NCBI GenBank assembly: GCA_052148155.1
Contig: JBKQIY010000017.1
Coordinates: forward strand, 1-64,000
Reading direction: 5' to 3'
Source of the DNA: JBBQER01 sp052148155
Lineage (GTDB): Bacteria > Actinomycetota > Acidimicrobiia > IMCC26256 > PALSA-610
DNA length: 64,000 bases
In this document: one piece after another, positions 7,635 through 15,633 of the stretch
How the letters are laid out: each line of letters starts with the position of its first letter
Position numbering within the stretch: position 1 is the stretch's first letter
Notes under the pieces: generated by a model
Told to the model about the DNA's origin: nothing
The model's input: the letters and a program-made list of their open reading frames with translations, nothing else
The model's database searches: none
Translations under genes and position numbers: made by a program

Positions 7635-8033
7635 GTGGCGAAGCCTGCCGCCGGCGGACGCCGGCCCAAGCGCAAAGAACGCAAGAATGTCACCTACGGC
7701 GTGGCGCACATCAAGTCGTCGTTCAACAACACGATCATTACGTTCACCGACCAGCAGGGCAACACGCTGTCGTGGGCGTCGTCAGGCAACGTCGGCTTCA
7801 AAGGATCGCGCAAGAGCACGCCGTTCGCCGCGCAACTCGCGGCCGAAGCTGCGGCCAAGCGCGCCGCCGATCACGGGGTGCGCAAGGTCGATGTGATGGT
7901 GAAAGGTCCAGGATCCGGTCGGGAGACCGCGATCCGATCGATCCAGAACGCAGGCATCGAGGTGGTCGGCATCAAGGACGTGACGCCGATCCCGCACAAC
8001 GGTTGCCGCCAACCGAAGCGGCGGAGGGTCTGA
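7635..8033 (+). CDS. rpsK: 30S ribosomal protein S11
   Basis: S11, 132 residues, forms part of the platform near the E site. Conserved sequence includes GVAHIKSSFNNTIITFTD, AAKRAADHGVRKVDVMVKGP and DVTPIPHNGCRQPKRRRV. The GTG at 7635 preceded by GGAGAAG gives the typical Lys-rich start (MAKPAAGG). The TGA overlaps the rpsD ATG by one base. Confidence 0.97.
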   Translation: MAKPAAGGRRPKRKERKNVTYGVAHIKSSFNNTIITFTDQQGNTLSWASSGNVGFKGSRKSTPFAAQLAAEAAAKRAADHGVRKVDVMVKGPGSGRETAIRSIQNAGIEVVGIKDVTPIPHNGCRQPKRRRV

Positions 8034-8656
8034 TGGGGCGATATACGGGCCCGGTCTGTCGGTTGTGCCGGCGCGAACGGATGAAGTTGTTCTTGAAGGG
8101 GACCAAGTGCGAGACGATGCGCTGCCCGATCGAGCGGCGCCCGTACCCGCCGGGTATGCACGGGCGAGGCCGGATCCGCGAGAGCGAGTACCTCTTCCAG
8201 CTGCGCGAGAAGCAAAAGGCCCGCCGTATCTACGGACTGCTCGAAAAGCAGTTCAAACTGATCTACAACAAGGCGAACAAGCAGCCGGGCGTCACCGGTG
8301 AGAACCTCCTGCGTCTGCTCGAGCTGCGCATCGACAACGTCGTGTTCCGTGCCGGCTACGCGTCGAGTCGGAACCAGGCCCGCCAGTTCGTGCGCCACGG
8401 CCATGTCTCGGTGAACGGCAAGCGGGTCACGATCCCGTCGTTCACGCTGCGAAAAGACGACGTCGTACAGTTGCGCGAGAAGGCCAGCCGGATGATCGTC
8501 GTCCGCCACAACGTCGACACACTCGACCGAATCGTGCCGCAGTGGCTCGACGCGGTGCCCGGCGAGCTGAAGGTAACGGTGCGCGATCTTCCCCTGCGCG
8601 AGCAGATCGACATTCCGGTACGCGAGCAGCTCATCGTCGAGCTCTACTCCAAGTAG
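8033..8656 (+). CDS. rpsD: 30S ribosomal protein S4, zinc form
   Basis: S4, 207 residues, nucleates 30S assembly and acts in decoding accuracy. The N-terminal zinc site uses C9, C12, C26 and C31. The S4 RNA-binding domain covers about residues 95-155 (LELRIDNVVFRAGYASSRNQ, RHGHVSVNG). The end VREQLIVELYSK is typical. The ATG overlaps the rpsK stop. Confidence 0.97.
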   Translation: MGRYTGPVCRLCRRERMKLFLKGTKCETMRCPIERRPYPPGMHGRGRIRESEYLFQLREKQKARRIYGLLEKQFKLIYNKANKQPGVTGENLLRLLELRIDNVVFRAGYASSRNQARQFVRHGHVSVNGKRVTIPSFTLRKDDVVQLREKASRMIVVRHNVDTLDRIVPQWLDAVPGELKVTVRDLPLREQIDIPVREQLIVELYSK

Positions 8657-8694
8657 CCGTCCGAACCGCTCACCAGATCGCACCCCGCAAATCC

Positions 8695-8742
8695 CCGCGA
8701 ACAGCTAGTCCCGCGAACAGCCAGATCCGCGAACAGAAGGCC
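8695..8742 (+). repeat. Three 16-bp tandem units ahead of rpoA
   Basis: The 10-mer CCGCGAACAG occurs at 8695, 8711 and 8727, exactly 16 bp apart, in the 90-bp gap between rpsD and rpoA. The six bases between copies vary. The third copy runs into the rpoA ribosome-binding region (AAGG at 8737-8740). The role is unknown; slippage or a protein-binding array are both possible. Confidence 0.7.
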
Positions 8743-8746
8743 CTCC

Positions 8747-9682
8747 ATGCTGATCATCCAGCGTCCTGAGATCGAGGCCGGCGAAGCCGAAGGCAACTTG
8801 CAGCGATTCACGATCGCGCCGCTCGAGCCGGGCTTCGGCCACACGCTCGGCAACAGTCTGCGCCGCACGTTGTTGTCGTCCATTCCCGGCGCATCGGTCA
8901 CGCAAGTGCGTTTTGACGACGCGCTGCACGAGTTCGATGTCATCAAAGGCGTGAAAGAGGACGTCACCGACATCATCCTGAACCTCAAAGATCTCGTGCT
9001 TCGGTGCACCGCCGACGAGCCGGTGACGTTGCGTCTCGACAAGCGCGGACCGGCCGAGGTGCGCGCCGGCGACATCCAGACCACCGCCGACGTCGAGATC
9101 CTCAATCCGGATCTGTACATCGCCACCGTGAACGCGACCGGCCGCCTCGCGTTCGATATCACCGTCGAGCAGGGTCGGGGTTACCTTTCCGCCGAGCGCA
9201 ACAAGCGGACAGTCACGATCGGGGTCATCCCGGTCGACGCGATCTTCTCGCCGGTGCGTCGGGTGTCGTTCTCGATTGAGCCGACCCGCGTCGAGCAGGC
9301 CACGAACTTCGACAAGCTCAACCTCGAGATCGAAACCGACGGTTCGATCTCGCCGCGCGACTCGTTGGCATCGGCCGGCGACACGCTGCGTAAGCTGGTT
9401 GAACTCGTCGCAGAACTCGCCGACGAGCCTCGCGGCCTCGAGCTTGGCGAGGTCGCATCGCCGACGTCGACGTCGCCTGATCTCGACCTGGCAATCGAGG
9501 AGCTGGATCTGTCCGAACGGCCGCGCAACTGTCTCAAGCGGGCACGGGTCGACACCATCGGTCAGCTCGTGCAAAAGAGCGAAGATGATCTGCTTGCGAT
9601 CACCAACTTCGGCTCGAAGTCGCTCGAAGAGGTCATCGAGAAGCTCGACGAGCGCGGCCTGTCACTGCGGGTGAAGGAGTAA
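8747..9682 (+). CDS. rpoA: RNA polymerase subunit alpha
   Basis: RpoA, 311 residues, dimerises to scaffold RNA polymerase and contacts UP elements and activators. The N-terminal domain shows FGHTLGNSLRRTLLSSIPG and the insert domain around residues 50-175. The C-terminal domain starts near 240 and contains ELDLSERPRNCLKRARVDTI plus the EEVIEKLDERGLSLR helix. The length is normal for actinobacteria. Confidence 0.98.
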   Translation: MLIIQRPEIEAGEAEGNLQRFTIAPLEPGFGHTLGNSLRRTLLSSIPGASVTQVRFDDALHEFDVIKGVKEDVTDIILNLKDLVLRCTADEPVTLRLDKRGPAEVRAGDIQTTADVEILNPDLYIATVNATGRLAFDITVEQGRGYLSAERNKRTVTIGVIPVDAIFSPVRRVSFSIEPTRVEQATNFDKLNLEIETDGSISPRDSLASAGDTLRKLVELVAELADEPRGLELGEVASPTSTSPDLDLAIEELDLSERPRNCLKRARVDTIGQLVQKSEDDLLAITNFGSKSLEEVIEKLDERGLSLRVKE

Positions 9683-9684
9683 CG

Positions 9685-10035
9685 ATGCCCGCGCCGAAGA
9701 AGGGCAAGCGTTTCGGGAAAAGCGCCGCACACCAGCGGTTGATGCTGGCCAACCTTGCCGCTCATCTCATCGAGGCTGAGGCCATCACCACGACCGAAAC
9801 GAAGGCCAAGGCGTTGAGGCCGTACGTCGAGAAGCTGGTGACGAAGGCGAAGGTCGGAGGTGTGCACAAGCAGCGTCAGGTGGTTTCGACGATCCACGAC
9901 AAAGACGTCGCCCATAAGCTGTTCGTCGACATCGGCCCTCGCTACACCGACCGCAACGGCGGCTACACGCGGATCCTGAAGCTTGGCCCGCGCCCCGGCG
10001 ACAACGCGCCGATGGCGCGCATCGAGTTCGTCTAG
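9685..10035 (+). CDS. rplQ: 50S ribosomal protein L17
   Basis: L17, 116 residues, lies near the peptide exit tunnel. Diagnostic sequence is MPAPKKGKRFGKSAAHQRLML and the motif TTETKAKALRPYVEKLVTKAK. It is 2 nt after rpoA and closes the alpha operon before truA. Confidence 0.97.
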   Translation: MPAPKKGKRFGKSAAHQRLMLANLAAHLIEAEAITTTETKAKALRPYVEKLVTKAKVGGVHKQRQVVSTIHDKDVAHKLFVDIGPRYTDRNGGYTRILKLGPRPGDNAPMARIEFV

Positions 10036-10057
10036 CCGTCACTCGTCGGCGACGAGC

Positions 10058-10843
10058 ATGACGCTGTTCGACGCGGCGGCGAGCGCTGACGTCGGGCCGG
10101 GAACGGTGAAGATGGTCGTGGCCTACGACGGCACCGACTTCAGTGGGTTCGCGGTGCAACGCGGCCAGCCCTCGGTGCGGACGGTCGGCGGTGTGCTCGA
10201 GCAGGCGCTCGGCAAGGTCTTGGGCCGCGAGGTCGAGCTGACGTGCGCAGGCCGCACCGATGCCGGCGTGCACGCATGGGGTCAGGTGGTTTCCTTCACG
10301 TCGGAACCCCAACTCGATGAGTGGCGGCTGCGGTCGGCAGTGAACTCGATGCTCGGGCCCGAGGTTGTTGTGCGTTCGTGCGAGTCGGTCGGGTCGGGTT
10401 TCAACGCCCGCCACGGTGCCCGCTGGCGGCGTTACCGCTACACGATCCTCAATCGGCCGGTACCCGACCCGTTCCGCGATCGATTCGTGTGGTGGCTGGC
10501 CGATCCGCTCGATCTGGGTGCGTTACGACTCGCCGCCGACGTGTTTGTCGGTGAGCACAACTTTTCGACGTTTTGCCGGAAAGGACCGGAAGGATCTCCG
10601 CTGACGCGGCGTGTGCTCGACTCTCGCTGGATCGACGAGGGCGACGGCGTGCTTCGTTACGAGATCCGCGCGAACGCGTTCTGTTGGCAGATGGTTCGCT
10701 CGATCGTCGGGACGCTCGCCGAGGTCGGCTCGGGAAAACGTCGTCCGGGCGAGATGATGGCGGCGTTGCGCGCCGCCGACCGGAACGCCGCGGGTCAGCT
10801 GGCCCCACCGCGCGGGTTGTGCCTGTGGGAGGTCGGCTACTGA
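10058..10843 (+). CDS. truA: tRNA pseudouridine(38-40) synthase
   Basis: TruA, 261 residues, converts uridines 38-40 of the tRNA anticodon arm to pseudouridine. The catalytic Asp lies in CAGRTDAGVHAWGQV near residue 70. Also seen are VAYDGTDFSGFAVQRGQPSVRT and the C-terminal AFCWQMVRSIVGTL. The ATG at 10058 is the first start after rplQ; GTG at 10107 would give a form trimmed by 16 residues. Linkage to rplQ is common in many bacteria. Confidence 0.95.
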   Translation: MTLFDAAASADVGPGTVKMVVAYDGTDFSGFAVQRGQPSVRTVGGVLEQALGKVLGREVELTCAGRTDAGVHAWGQVVSFTSEPQLDEWRLRSAVNSMLGPEVVVRSCESVGSGFNARHGARWRRYRYTILNRPVPDPFRDRFVWWLADPLDLGALRLAADVFVGEHNFSTFCRKGPEGSPLTRRVLDSRWIDEGDGVLRYEIRANAFCWQMVRSIVGTLAEVGSGKRRPGEMMAALRAADRNAAGQLAPPRGLCLWEVGY

Positions 10844-10861
10844 GCCAACGAAGCGGTGCGG

Positions 10862-11626
10862 TCAGCCGCCGCCAGGGATGGTGGAGTTGGTGATCGACCC
10901 GCCGTCGGGAGAGGCGACGTTGGGTGGTGTCGCCGGCGTCGCCGGCGGTATGAAGTCGGAAGGCTTCGGCGATTCGAACTTCGTCACGAGCAGACTCGTG
11001 GTCCGTTTGCCGGACGGGTCGGTCACGGCAACCTGCAATGTGACGCCGGTGTCGTCATCGATGCAGTACGAGTAGGAGGTCTTCAGTTGCGTGGCGACCG
11101 AGCTGGCGACCGTGCCGCCGACCGATCCCAACAGGTCCTGTTCCGAGAACGTCACGCATTGGGCAGCCCGGCCCGCGATCGTCGTCGTGGACGTGTGACC
11201 AAAGCGTCCGCCGAGCGCGCTGAGCTGCGACTGCAAGGCGGTCAGCACACCGGAGAACGGGTTGGTTGCGGCGTCCGGCGAGCCGGGCGACCGTGTGCAT
11301 TGGTAGCTGCCGGACGTCTGGTCGCAGACGGTTTCCGAGGTCTTCGTGTCGAAGGTCAAAGAACCTGCGCTTCCGGACACGCTGTCGCCGTTGCCGTCCT
11401 GTTCGTAGGTCTGGACGTTTCCGCCGCCGTCGACATAGGTGATCTTGAAAATCTGTTTGTTCGCGTTGGCGACGAGTTGGCTGAGCCCGGCGTTCGAAGG
11501 TGAGGAGATGCCGCCGTTGGTCGTGGACGGCGAGGAGCTGGCAGCTTTGGTGCCGCCGCCTCCGCAACCGGCGAGTGCGACGCCGGCCAGGATCACGGCC
11601 GAGCACGAGGCGACGAACCCGCGCAT
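10862..11626 (-). CDS. Putative secreted lipoprotein
   Basis: The 254-residue product starts with a lipoprotein signal: MRGFVASCSAVILAGVALAG and the lipobox LAGC with Cys21. It should be anchored outside the cytoplasmic membrane. A Gly/Ser-rich linker follows, then a soluble domain (about 50-225) with four Cys that could form disulfides (VCDQ, QCTR, QCVTF, YCIDD) and a Pro/Thr-rich tail. AGGAGGT precedes the start. No known family was recognised; the general layout is like actinobacterial DUF-type lipoproteins. It converges on truA with an 18-bp gap. Confidence 0.8.
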   Translation of the reverse strand: MRGFVASCSAVILAGVALAGCGGGGTKAASSSPSTTNGGISSPSNAGLSQLVANANKQIFKITYVDGGGNVQTYEQDGNGDSVSGSAGSLTFDTKTSETVCDQTSGSYQCTRSPGSPDAATNPFSGVLTALQSQLSALGGRFGHTSTTTIAGRAAQCVTFSEQDLLGSVGGTVASSVATQLKTSYSYCIDDDTGVTLQVAVTDPSGKRTTSLLVTKFESPKPSDFIPPATPATPPNVASPDGGSITNSTIPGGG

Positions 11627-11740
11627 GCGTACCTCCTGGGGCGCCGACTCCGCCGACGGCAGTCGACGCAGGATGGTAAGCGAGTCGCCGAGCAGCTTCG
11701 GGGACTTCCGAAGGCCGCGGCGCCAGGCCGGGGGGAGCGG

Positions 11741-13255
11741 TCAGGCGCCGAGATACAAGAAGCTGTACGCCTCGTCTCGTGATTCGATGCCCGCGGCGCG
11801 CAGGGCGACGTCCCAGTCGCCTCGGCAACTCGGGTCGGTTTCTTCCATCCCATGATCGGCGACGAGCACGAAGGCGCAATCGTCGATCACGCCGCGCGCT
11901 TCGAGCGCACGGAAGATTGTTCCGACCCGGCCGTCGCTGTCGCGCACTGACGCGGCAGCCATCTCCGAGTGGGGTCCGCCTTCGTGCATCGCGGAGTCGG
12001 TCAGCGTGAAGTTGCACCACATGAATCGGGGGATCGGGTAGCTGACGTCGCGGTAATGACCGGCGATGATGCCGAGCGCCTGATCGACGCCCATGTGGTC
12101 GACCACCGACGACCACGAATAGTCCTTCGACGGACGTACGAAGCGTTCGGTTGTGTTCGGGAGTCCGAACGGATCCTTCGGGATCGGCGGGACCTCACCG
12201 CGGCGGAAGAAATCGAAGGTGGAGTAGCTCGCGCCCGTGTCGCAGGGCTCGTTGACCGACGCCGTGAACGCGTCGGGCCACGTTCGGTGCACTGCGTCGT
12301 GGATCGACTCGATGCCGGACGTGAGGTGTTGCATGCTCCAGGGCCAGGTGGCCTGCGAATTGGTGATGACCTGCTCGCCGGTCGCCCGGTTGAACCATGC
12401 GTTGTTGAGGATGCCGTGATGGCCGGGATGCGCGCCGGTGATGATCGACGTGTGATTGGCGAGAGTGACCGTCGGCAGCGACGACATCGCCCCGTGGCCG
12501 AACGCAACCCCCATCTCGATGATGCGCGCGATGTTCGGTGCCTCACCGCGTGCGCACATGTCGTACAAGACGTTGGAGTTCGTCCCGTCGAACAGGAAGG
12601 CAATGACGTGGCTGGGACGATCAGTCAGGTCGAGCACGTCTGTGAGTGGGTCGCCGTCTTGTACCGCCAGGTAGTTCCCGTCCGGGCGGGGCGCGCAGCC
12701 GAGGAGCTCGGCAACGGTCGGGGCGGTGTCGACCAGACGGGCCGCGCGGGGGATCAGGCCGAGCGACTTGACGCCCTTGCCGCCGAGCACCATTGGCGCC
12801 CGCGCCTGCACGATGCCGATCGAGCCGTGTTCGCCGAGATGTCCGCCCTGGTCCTCCCAGTTGTGCGCGGCCGAATGGATCACGCACAAATCGGGAGCGG
12901 CGGGCGAATCGAACAGTTGCGCGGTCTGCGCATACCCAAATGGGTACGAGTTGGCGTCCCGGTGCGGGTGCAGGTGGCGGCGTTCGGCGTCGAGCCCGAC
13001 GAACTTGTCCGTCGACTGGTCGGCGAGCGGGTTGACGCCGGCGTGGCTGACCTCGACGAAGGCACCGTCCTCGGTGCGTTCGAAGGTGACGCGGCCGGTC
13101 GCCGCGAGCGCCTCGTAACGGTCGTCGCGGCGGGTGAGCACCATGTCGACGATCGGTTCGAGCGCAGGGTCGAGGAGCACGTCAAGCGCCCGATCGGCGG
13201 CCTCCCGGTGCTCGTCTTGGATCTGATGGCCGGTGTTGGCAATGGCGCTGGTCAC
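11741..13255 (-). CDS. Alkaline-phosphatase-superfamily phosphodiesterase, apparently circularly permuted
   Basis: The 504-residue protein has motifs of the NPP/phosphodiesterase branch: FLFDGTNSNVL with D223, TVTLANHTSIITGAHPGHHGI with nucleophile T264, TDSAMHEGGPHSE with D420 and H424, and VADHGME with D467 and H468. In normal enzymes about 100-150 further residues follow DHG and supply the last metal-binding His. Here only 36 follow; the matching block (GGHLGEHGSIG with H143, then LVDTAPTVAELLG) lies at residues 138-186, before the N-terminal half. No signal peptide is seen. It probably hydrolyses a phosphate mono- or diester; the substrate is unknown. Confidence 0.8.
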   Translation of the reverse strand: MTSAIANTGHQIQDEHREAADRALDVLLDPALEPIVDMVLTRRDDRYEALAATGRVTFERTEDGAFVEVSHAGVNPLADQSTDKFVGLDAERRHLHPHRDANSYPFGYAQTAQLFDSPAAPDLCVIHSAAHNWEDQGGHLGEHGSIGIVQARAPMVLGGKGVKSLGLIPRAARLVDTAPTVAELLGCAPRPDGNYLAVQDGDPLTDVLDLTDRPSHVIAFLFDGTNSNVLYDMCARGEAPNIARIIEMGVAFGHGAMSSLPTVTLANHTSIITGAHPGHHGILNNAWFNRATGEQVITNSQATWPWSMQHLTSGIESIHDAVHRTWPDAFTASVNEPCDTGASYSTFDFFRRGEVPPIPKDPFGLPNTTERFVRPSKDYSWSSVVDHMGVDQALGIIAGHYRDVSYPIPRFMWCNFTLTDSAMHEGGPHSEMAAASVRDSDGRVGTIFRALEARGVIDDCAFVLVADHGMEETDPSCRGDWDVALRAAGIESRDEAYSFLYLGA

Positions 13256-13274
13256 AGCGCAAGCGTACGACAGG

Positions 13275-13304
13275 TTGTTGGCAGTTTCCCAGGCCCGCTA
13301 TCCT
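13275..13304 (+). promoter_or_regulatory. Candidate promoter for rplM-rpsI-glmM
   Basis: TTGTTG at 13275-13280 and TATCCT at 13299-13304 are 18 nt apart in the divergent gap between the phosphodiesterase gene and rplM. An alternative -35, TTGGCA at 13278-13283, has a short 15-nt spacer. Confidence 0.4.
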
Positions 13305-13362
13305 GGTTTGTTCGTCGGATGGCCGCACGCGGCCCCGCCCACTCCAGAAAGCAGTTGTTCCG

Positions 13363-13821
13363 TTGCGCACGTTTTCGCCCCGCTCGGCCGACATCACGCG
13401 GCGTTGGTTGGTGATCGACGCCGAAGGCGCGATCCTCGGTCGGATGTCGACCGAGATCGCGACGCTGCTGCGCGGCAAGCACAAGCCGATCTACGCACCC
13501 CATCTCGACACGGGTGACCACGTGATCGTCGTCAACGCGTCGAAGCTCGCGATCGATCAGAAGAAGGCGACCGACAAGCTCTACCACCATCACACCGGGT
13601 ATCCCGGCGGGATCCGGACCGAGAGCCTTGAGCACATGATGGCCCGCGATGTCGAGAAGGTCGTACGGCTGGCGGTGAAGCGCATGCTGCCGAAAGGCCC
13701 GCTCGGACGCCAGATGTTGAAGAAGCTGAAGGTCTACGGCGGCCCGACGCATCCGCACCTTGCGCAGCAGCCGGTCGACCATGCGTTGCCGGCCCGTTCC
13801 CGTGCGCGTCAGAGCGTCTGA
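13363..13821 (+). CDS. rplM: 50S ribosomal protein L13
   Basis: L13, 152 residues, is an early assembly protein of the large subunit. Conserved stretches are RWLVIDAEGAILGRMSTEIA, GDHVIVVNASKLAI, YHHHTGYPGGI, MLPKGPLGRQMLKKLKVYGG and HPHLAQQP. The TTG at 13363 restores the usual MRTF/MKTF N-terminus. A short basic tail (PARSRARQSV) extends beyond the core. Confidence 0.96.
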   Translation: MRTFSPRSADITRRWLVIDAEGAILGRMSTEIATLLRGKHKPIYAPHLDTGDHVIVVNASKLAIDQKKATDKLYHHHTGYPGGIRTESLEHMMARDVEKVVRLAVKRMLPKGPLGRQMLKKLKVYGGPTHPHLAQQPVDHALPARSRARQSV

Positions 13822-13843
13822 TGTCGATTTCAAAGGACTGCAC

Positions 13844-14236
13844 TTGCCCAAGCCCCTGATCCAGACGACCGGCCGGCGCAAGGAAGCGATCGCGCGCGTT
13901 CGAGTGCGCAACGGCACCGGCAAGATCACGGTGAACGGGCGTCCATTCGCGAACTATTTCCCGATCCTCACCCATCAGGTGATCGCCAAAGAACCGTTGC
14001 GGCTCACACAGACCGAAGAGGTGTACGACGTCGAGGCGACCCTCGATGGCGGCGGGGTCAGCGGCCAGGCCGGCGCGATCCGCCTCGGCATCGCCCGCGC
14101 GCTGATCGCGCTGGATCCCGACACCCGGCCGGCGTTGAAGAAAGCCGGCCTGTTGGCGCGTGACGCCCGCGAGAAGGAGCGCCGCAAGTACGGCCTGAAG
14201 AAGGCCCGCAAGGCGCCGCAGTACTCGAAGCGGTAG
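13844..14236 (+). CDS. rpsI: 30S ribosomal protein S9
   Basis: S9, 130 residues, reaches into the P site with its C-terminal tail. Seen are TTGRRKEAIARVRVRNGTGK, the GGGVSGQAGAIRLGIARAL block and the tail KYGLKKARKAPQYSKR, whose last Arg contacts P-site tRNA. TTG at 13844 is preferred because AAAGGA at 13832-13837 lies 6 nt before it and the N-terminus fits; longer readings run through rplM. Confidence 0.94.
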   Translation: MPKPLIQTTGRRKEAIARVRVRNGTGKITVNGRPFANYFPILTHQVIAKEPLRLTQTEEVYDVEATLDGGGVSGQAGAIRLGIARALIALDPDTRPALKKAGLLARDAREKERRKYGLKKARKAPQYSKR

Positions 14237-14250
14237 GCGCCGGAACGCGC

Positions 14251-15576
14251 GTGTTGCGGTTCGGTACCGACGGGGTCCGCGGCAACGCGGACACCGATCT
14301 GTCGACGCCGTTGGTCGTCGCGCTCGGCCGCGCCGCAGCTCGCGTGATCGGCGCCCCTGAGTTCGTGGTCGGGCGCGACACCCGCGAGTCGGGCCCACGC
14401 ATCGAGGCCGACCTGATCCGCGGCCTCACCGCCGAAGGTGCACGCGTTCGGTCTCTCGGCGTCGCGTCCACTCCCGCAGTCGCGTTCGTGGCGCAACGCG
14501 CCGACGTGCCCGCCGCGATCGTGTCCGCCAGTCACAACCCGTGGAGCGACAACGGCGTGAAGCTGCTCAGCCGTGACGGCCGCAAACTGGCGCCGGACAT
14601 CGAAGCAGAGATCGAGACACAGGCCGGCGTCGTCTACGACGCGGCGCTCACACACACGGCCGCCGCTTCGGGGCAACCGACGCCGGTCCCCGACCCTGAA
14701 GCTGACCTCGACCGGTACGTACGTCACCTCCTGAGCGCGCTCGACGGCCGAACCCTCGACGGCCTGCACGTCATGGTCGACTGCGCAAACGGCGCCGCGT
14801 CCGAACTCGGCCCGCGCGCGCTAGTCGCGGCCGGCGCTCGGGTCGACGTGATCAACGCACGGCCCGATGGTCGTAACATCAACGCTGCCTGCGGATCAAC
14901 GTATCCGGCGAGCCTTCAACGTGCCGTCGTCGAACGCAACGCCGACCTCGGTCTCGCACTTGACGGTGACGCCGACCGTGTCGTCGCGGTCGACGAACGC
15001 GGAGATCTCGTCGACGGCGACCAAATCATGGTGATGACCGCGCTCGACTGGCACCGACGCGGAATGCTCCGCCACGACGCGATCGCGGTGACGGTGATGT
15101 CGAATCTCGGTCTACGACGCGCGTTGACTGCCGCCGGCGTCGACATCGTCGAGACGCCGGTCGGCGACCGGAACGTGATCGCGGCGATGGCCGACCACGA
15201 CCTCGCGATCGGCGGCGAGCAGTCCGGCCACATCGTGTTCGCTGATCTCGCGACGACCGGCGACGGCGTGCTCACCGGCCTGATCGTCGGTGACCTCCTC
15301 GCCCGGCACGGCGTGGCGATGTCATCGCTCGCCGCCGGGATGACGCGCTTGCCCCAGGTGTTGGTGAACGTGCGGCTCGCTCCCGGCGTCGACCTCGAGC
15401 TCCCGGCGGTACGAGACGCGGCGCAGCGTGTCGAGACCGACCTGGGTGATCGCGGTCGCTTGGTCTTGCGCCGCTCGGGGACCGAACCGGTCGTTCGGGT
15501 GATGGTCGAGGCGCCAACCGAAGCCGAGGCGGCGTCGGCCGCGGCCCGGGTACAAGCCGCGCTCGAGGGCGGATAG
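14251..15576 (+). CDS. glmM: Phosphoglucosamine mutase
   Basis: GlmM, 441 residues, isomerises glucosamine-6-phosphate to glucosamine-1-phosphate for UDP-GlcNAc. The phospho-Ser is in SASHNPWSDNGVKLL (about residue 92), the metal loop is LDGDADRVVAVD, the sugar loop is GGEQSGHIVF and the phosphate loop is RRSGTEPVVRVM. The GTG at 14251 gives MLRFGTDGVRGNA. It lies 14 nt after rpsI and directly before the GlmS-like gene, which supplies its substrate. Confidence 0.96.
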   Translation: MLRFGTDGVRGNADTDLSTPLVVALGRAAARVIGAPEFVVGRDTRESGPRIEADLIRGLTAEGARVRSLGVASTPAVAFVAQRADVPAAIVSASHNPWSDNGVKLLSRDGRKLAPDIEAEIETQAGVVYDAALTHTAAASGQPTPVPDPEADLDRYVRHLLSALDGRTLDGLHVMVDCANGAASELGPRALVAAGARVDVINARPDGRNINAACGSTYPASLQRAVVERNADLGLALDGDADRVVAVDERGDLVDGDQIMVMTALDWHRRGMLRHDAIAVTVMSNLGLRRALTAAGVDIVETPVGDRNVIAAMADHDLAIGGEQSGHIVFADLATTGDGVLTGLIVGDLLARHGVAMSSLAAGMTRLPQVLVNVRLAPGVDLELPAVRDAAQRVETDLGDRGRLVLRRSGTEPVVRVMVEAPTEAEAASAAARVQAALEGG

Positions 15577-15618
15577 CCACTCCCGGTCGTATCGGTCAAG
15601 GAGACGACCGAGCGCTTC

Positions 15619-15624
15619 TACAAT
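15619..15624 (+). promoter_or_regulatory. -10 element just before the glmS-like start
   Basis: TACAAT ends 9 nt before the ATG at 15634, and no Shine-Dalgarno sequence intervenes. Transcription would begin within 3-4 nt of the start codon, so a leaderless mRNA is inferred. No convincing -35 was found. Confidence 0.4.
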
Positions 15625-15633
15625 GGCACCCTT

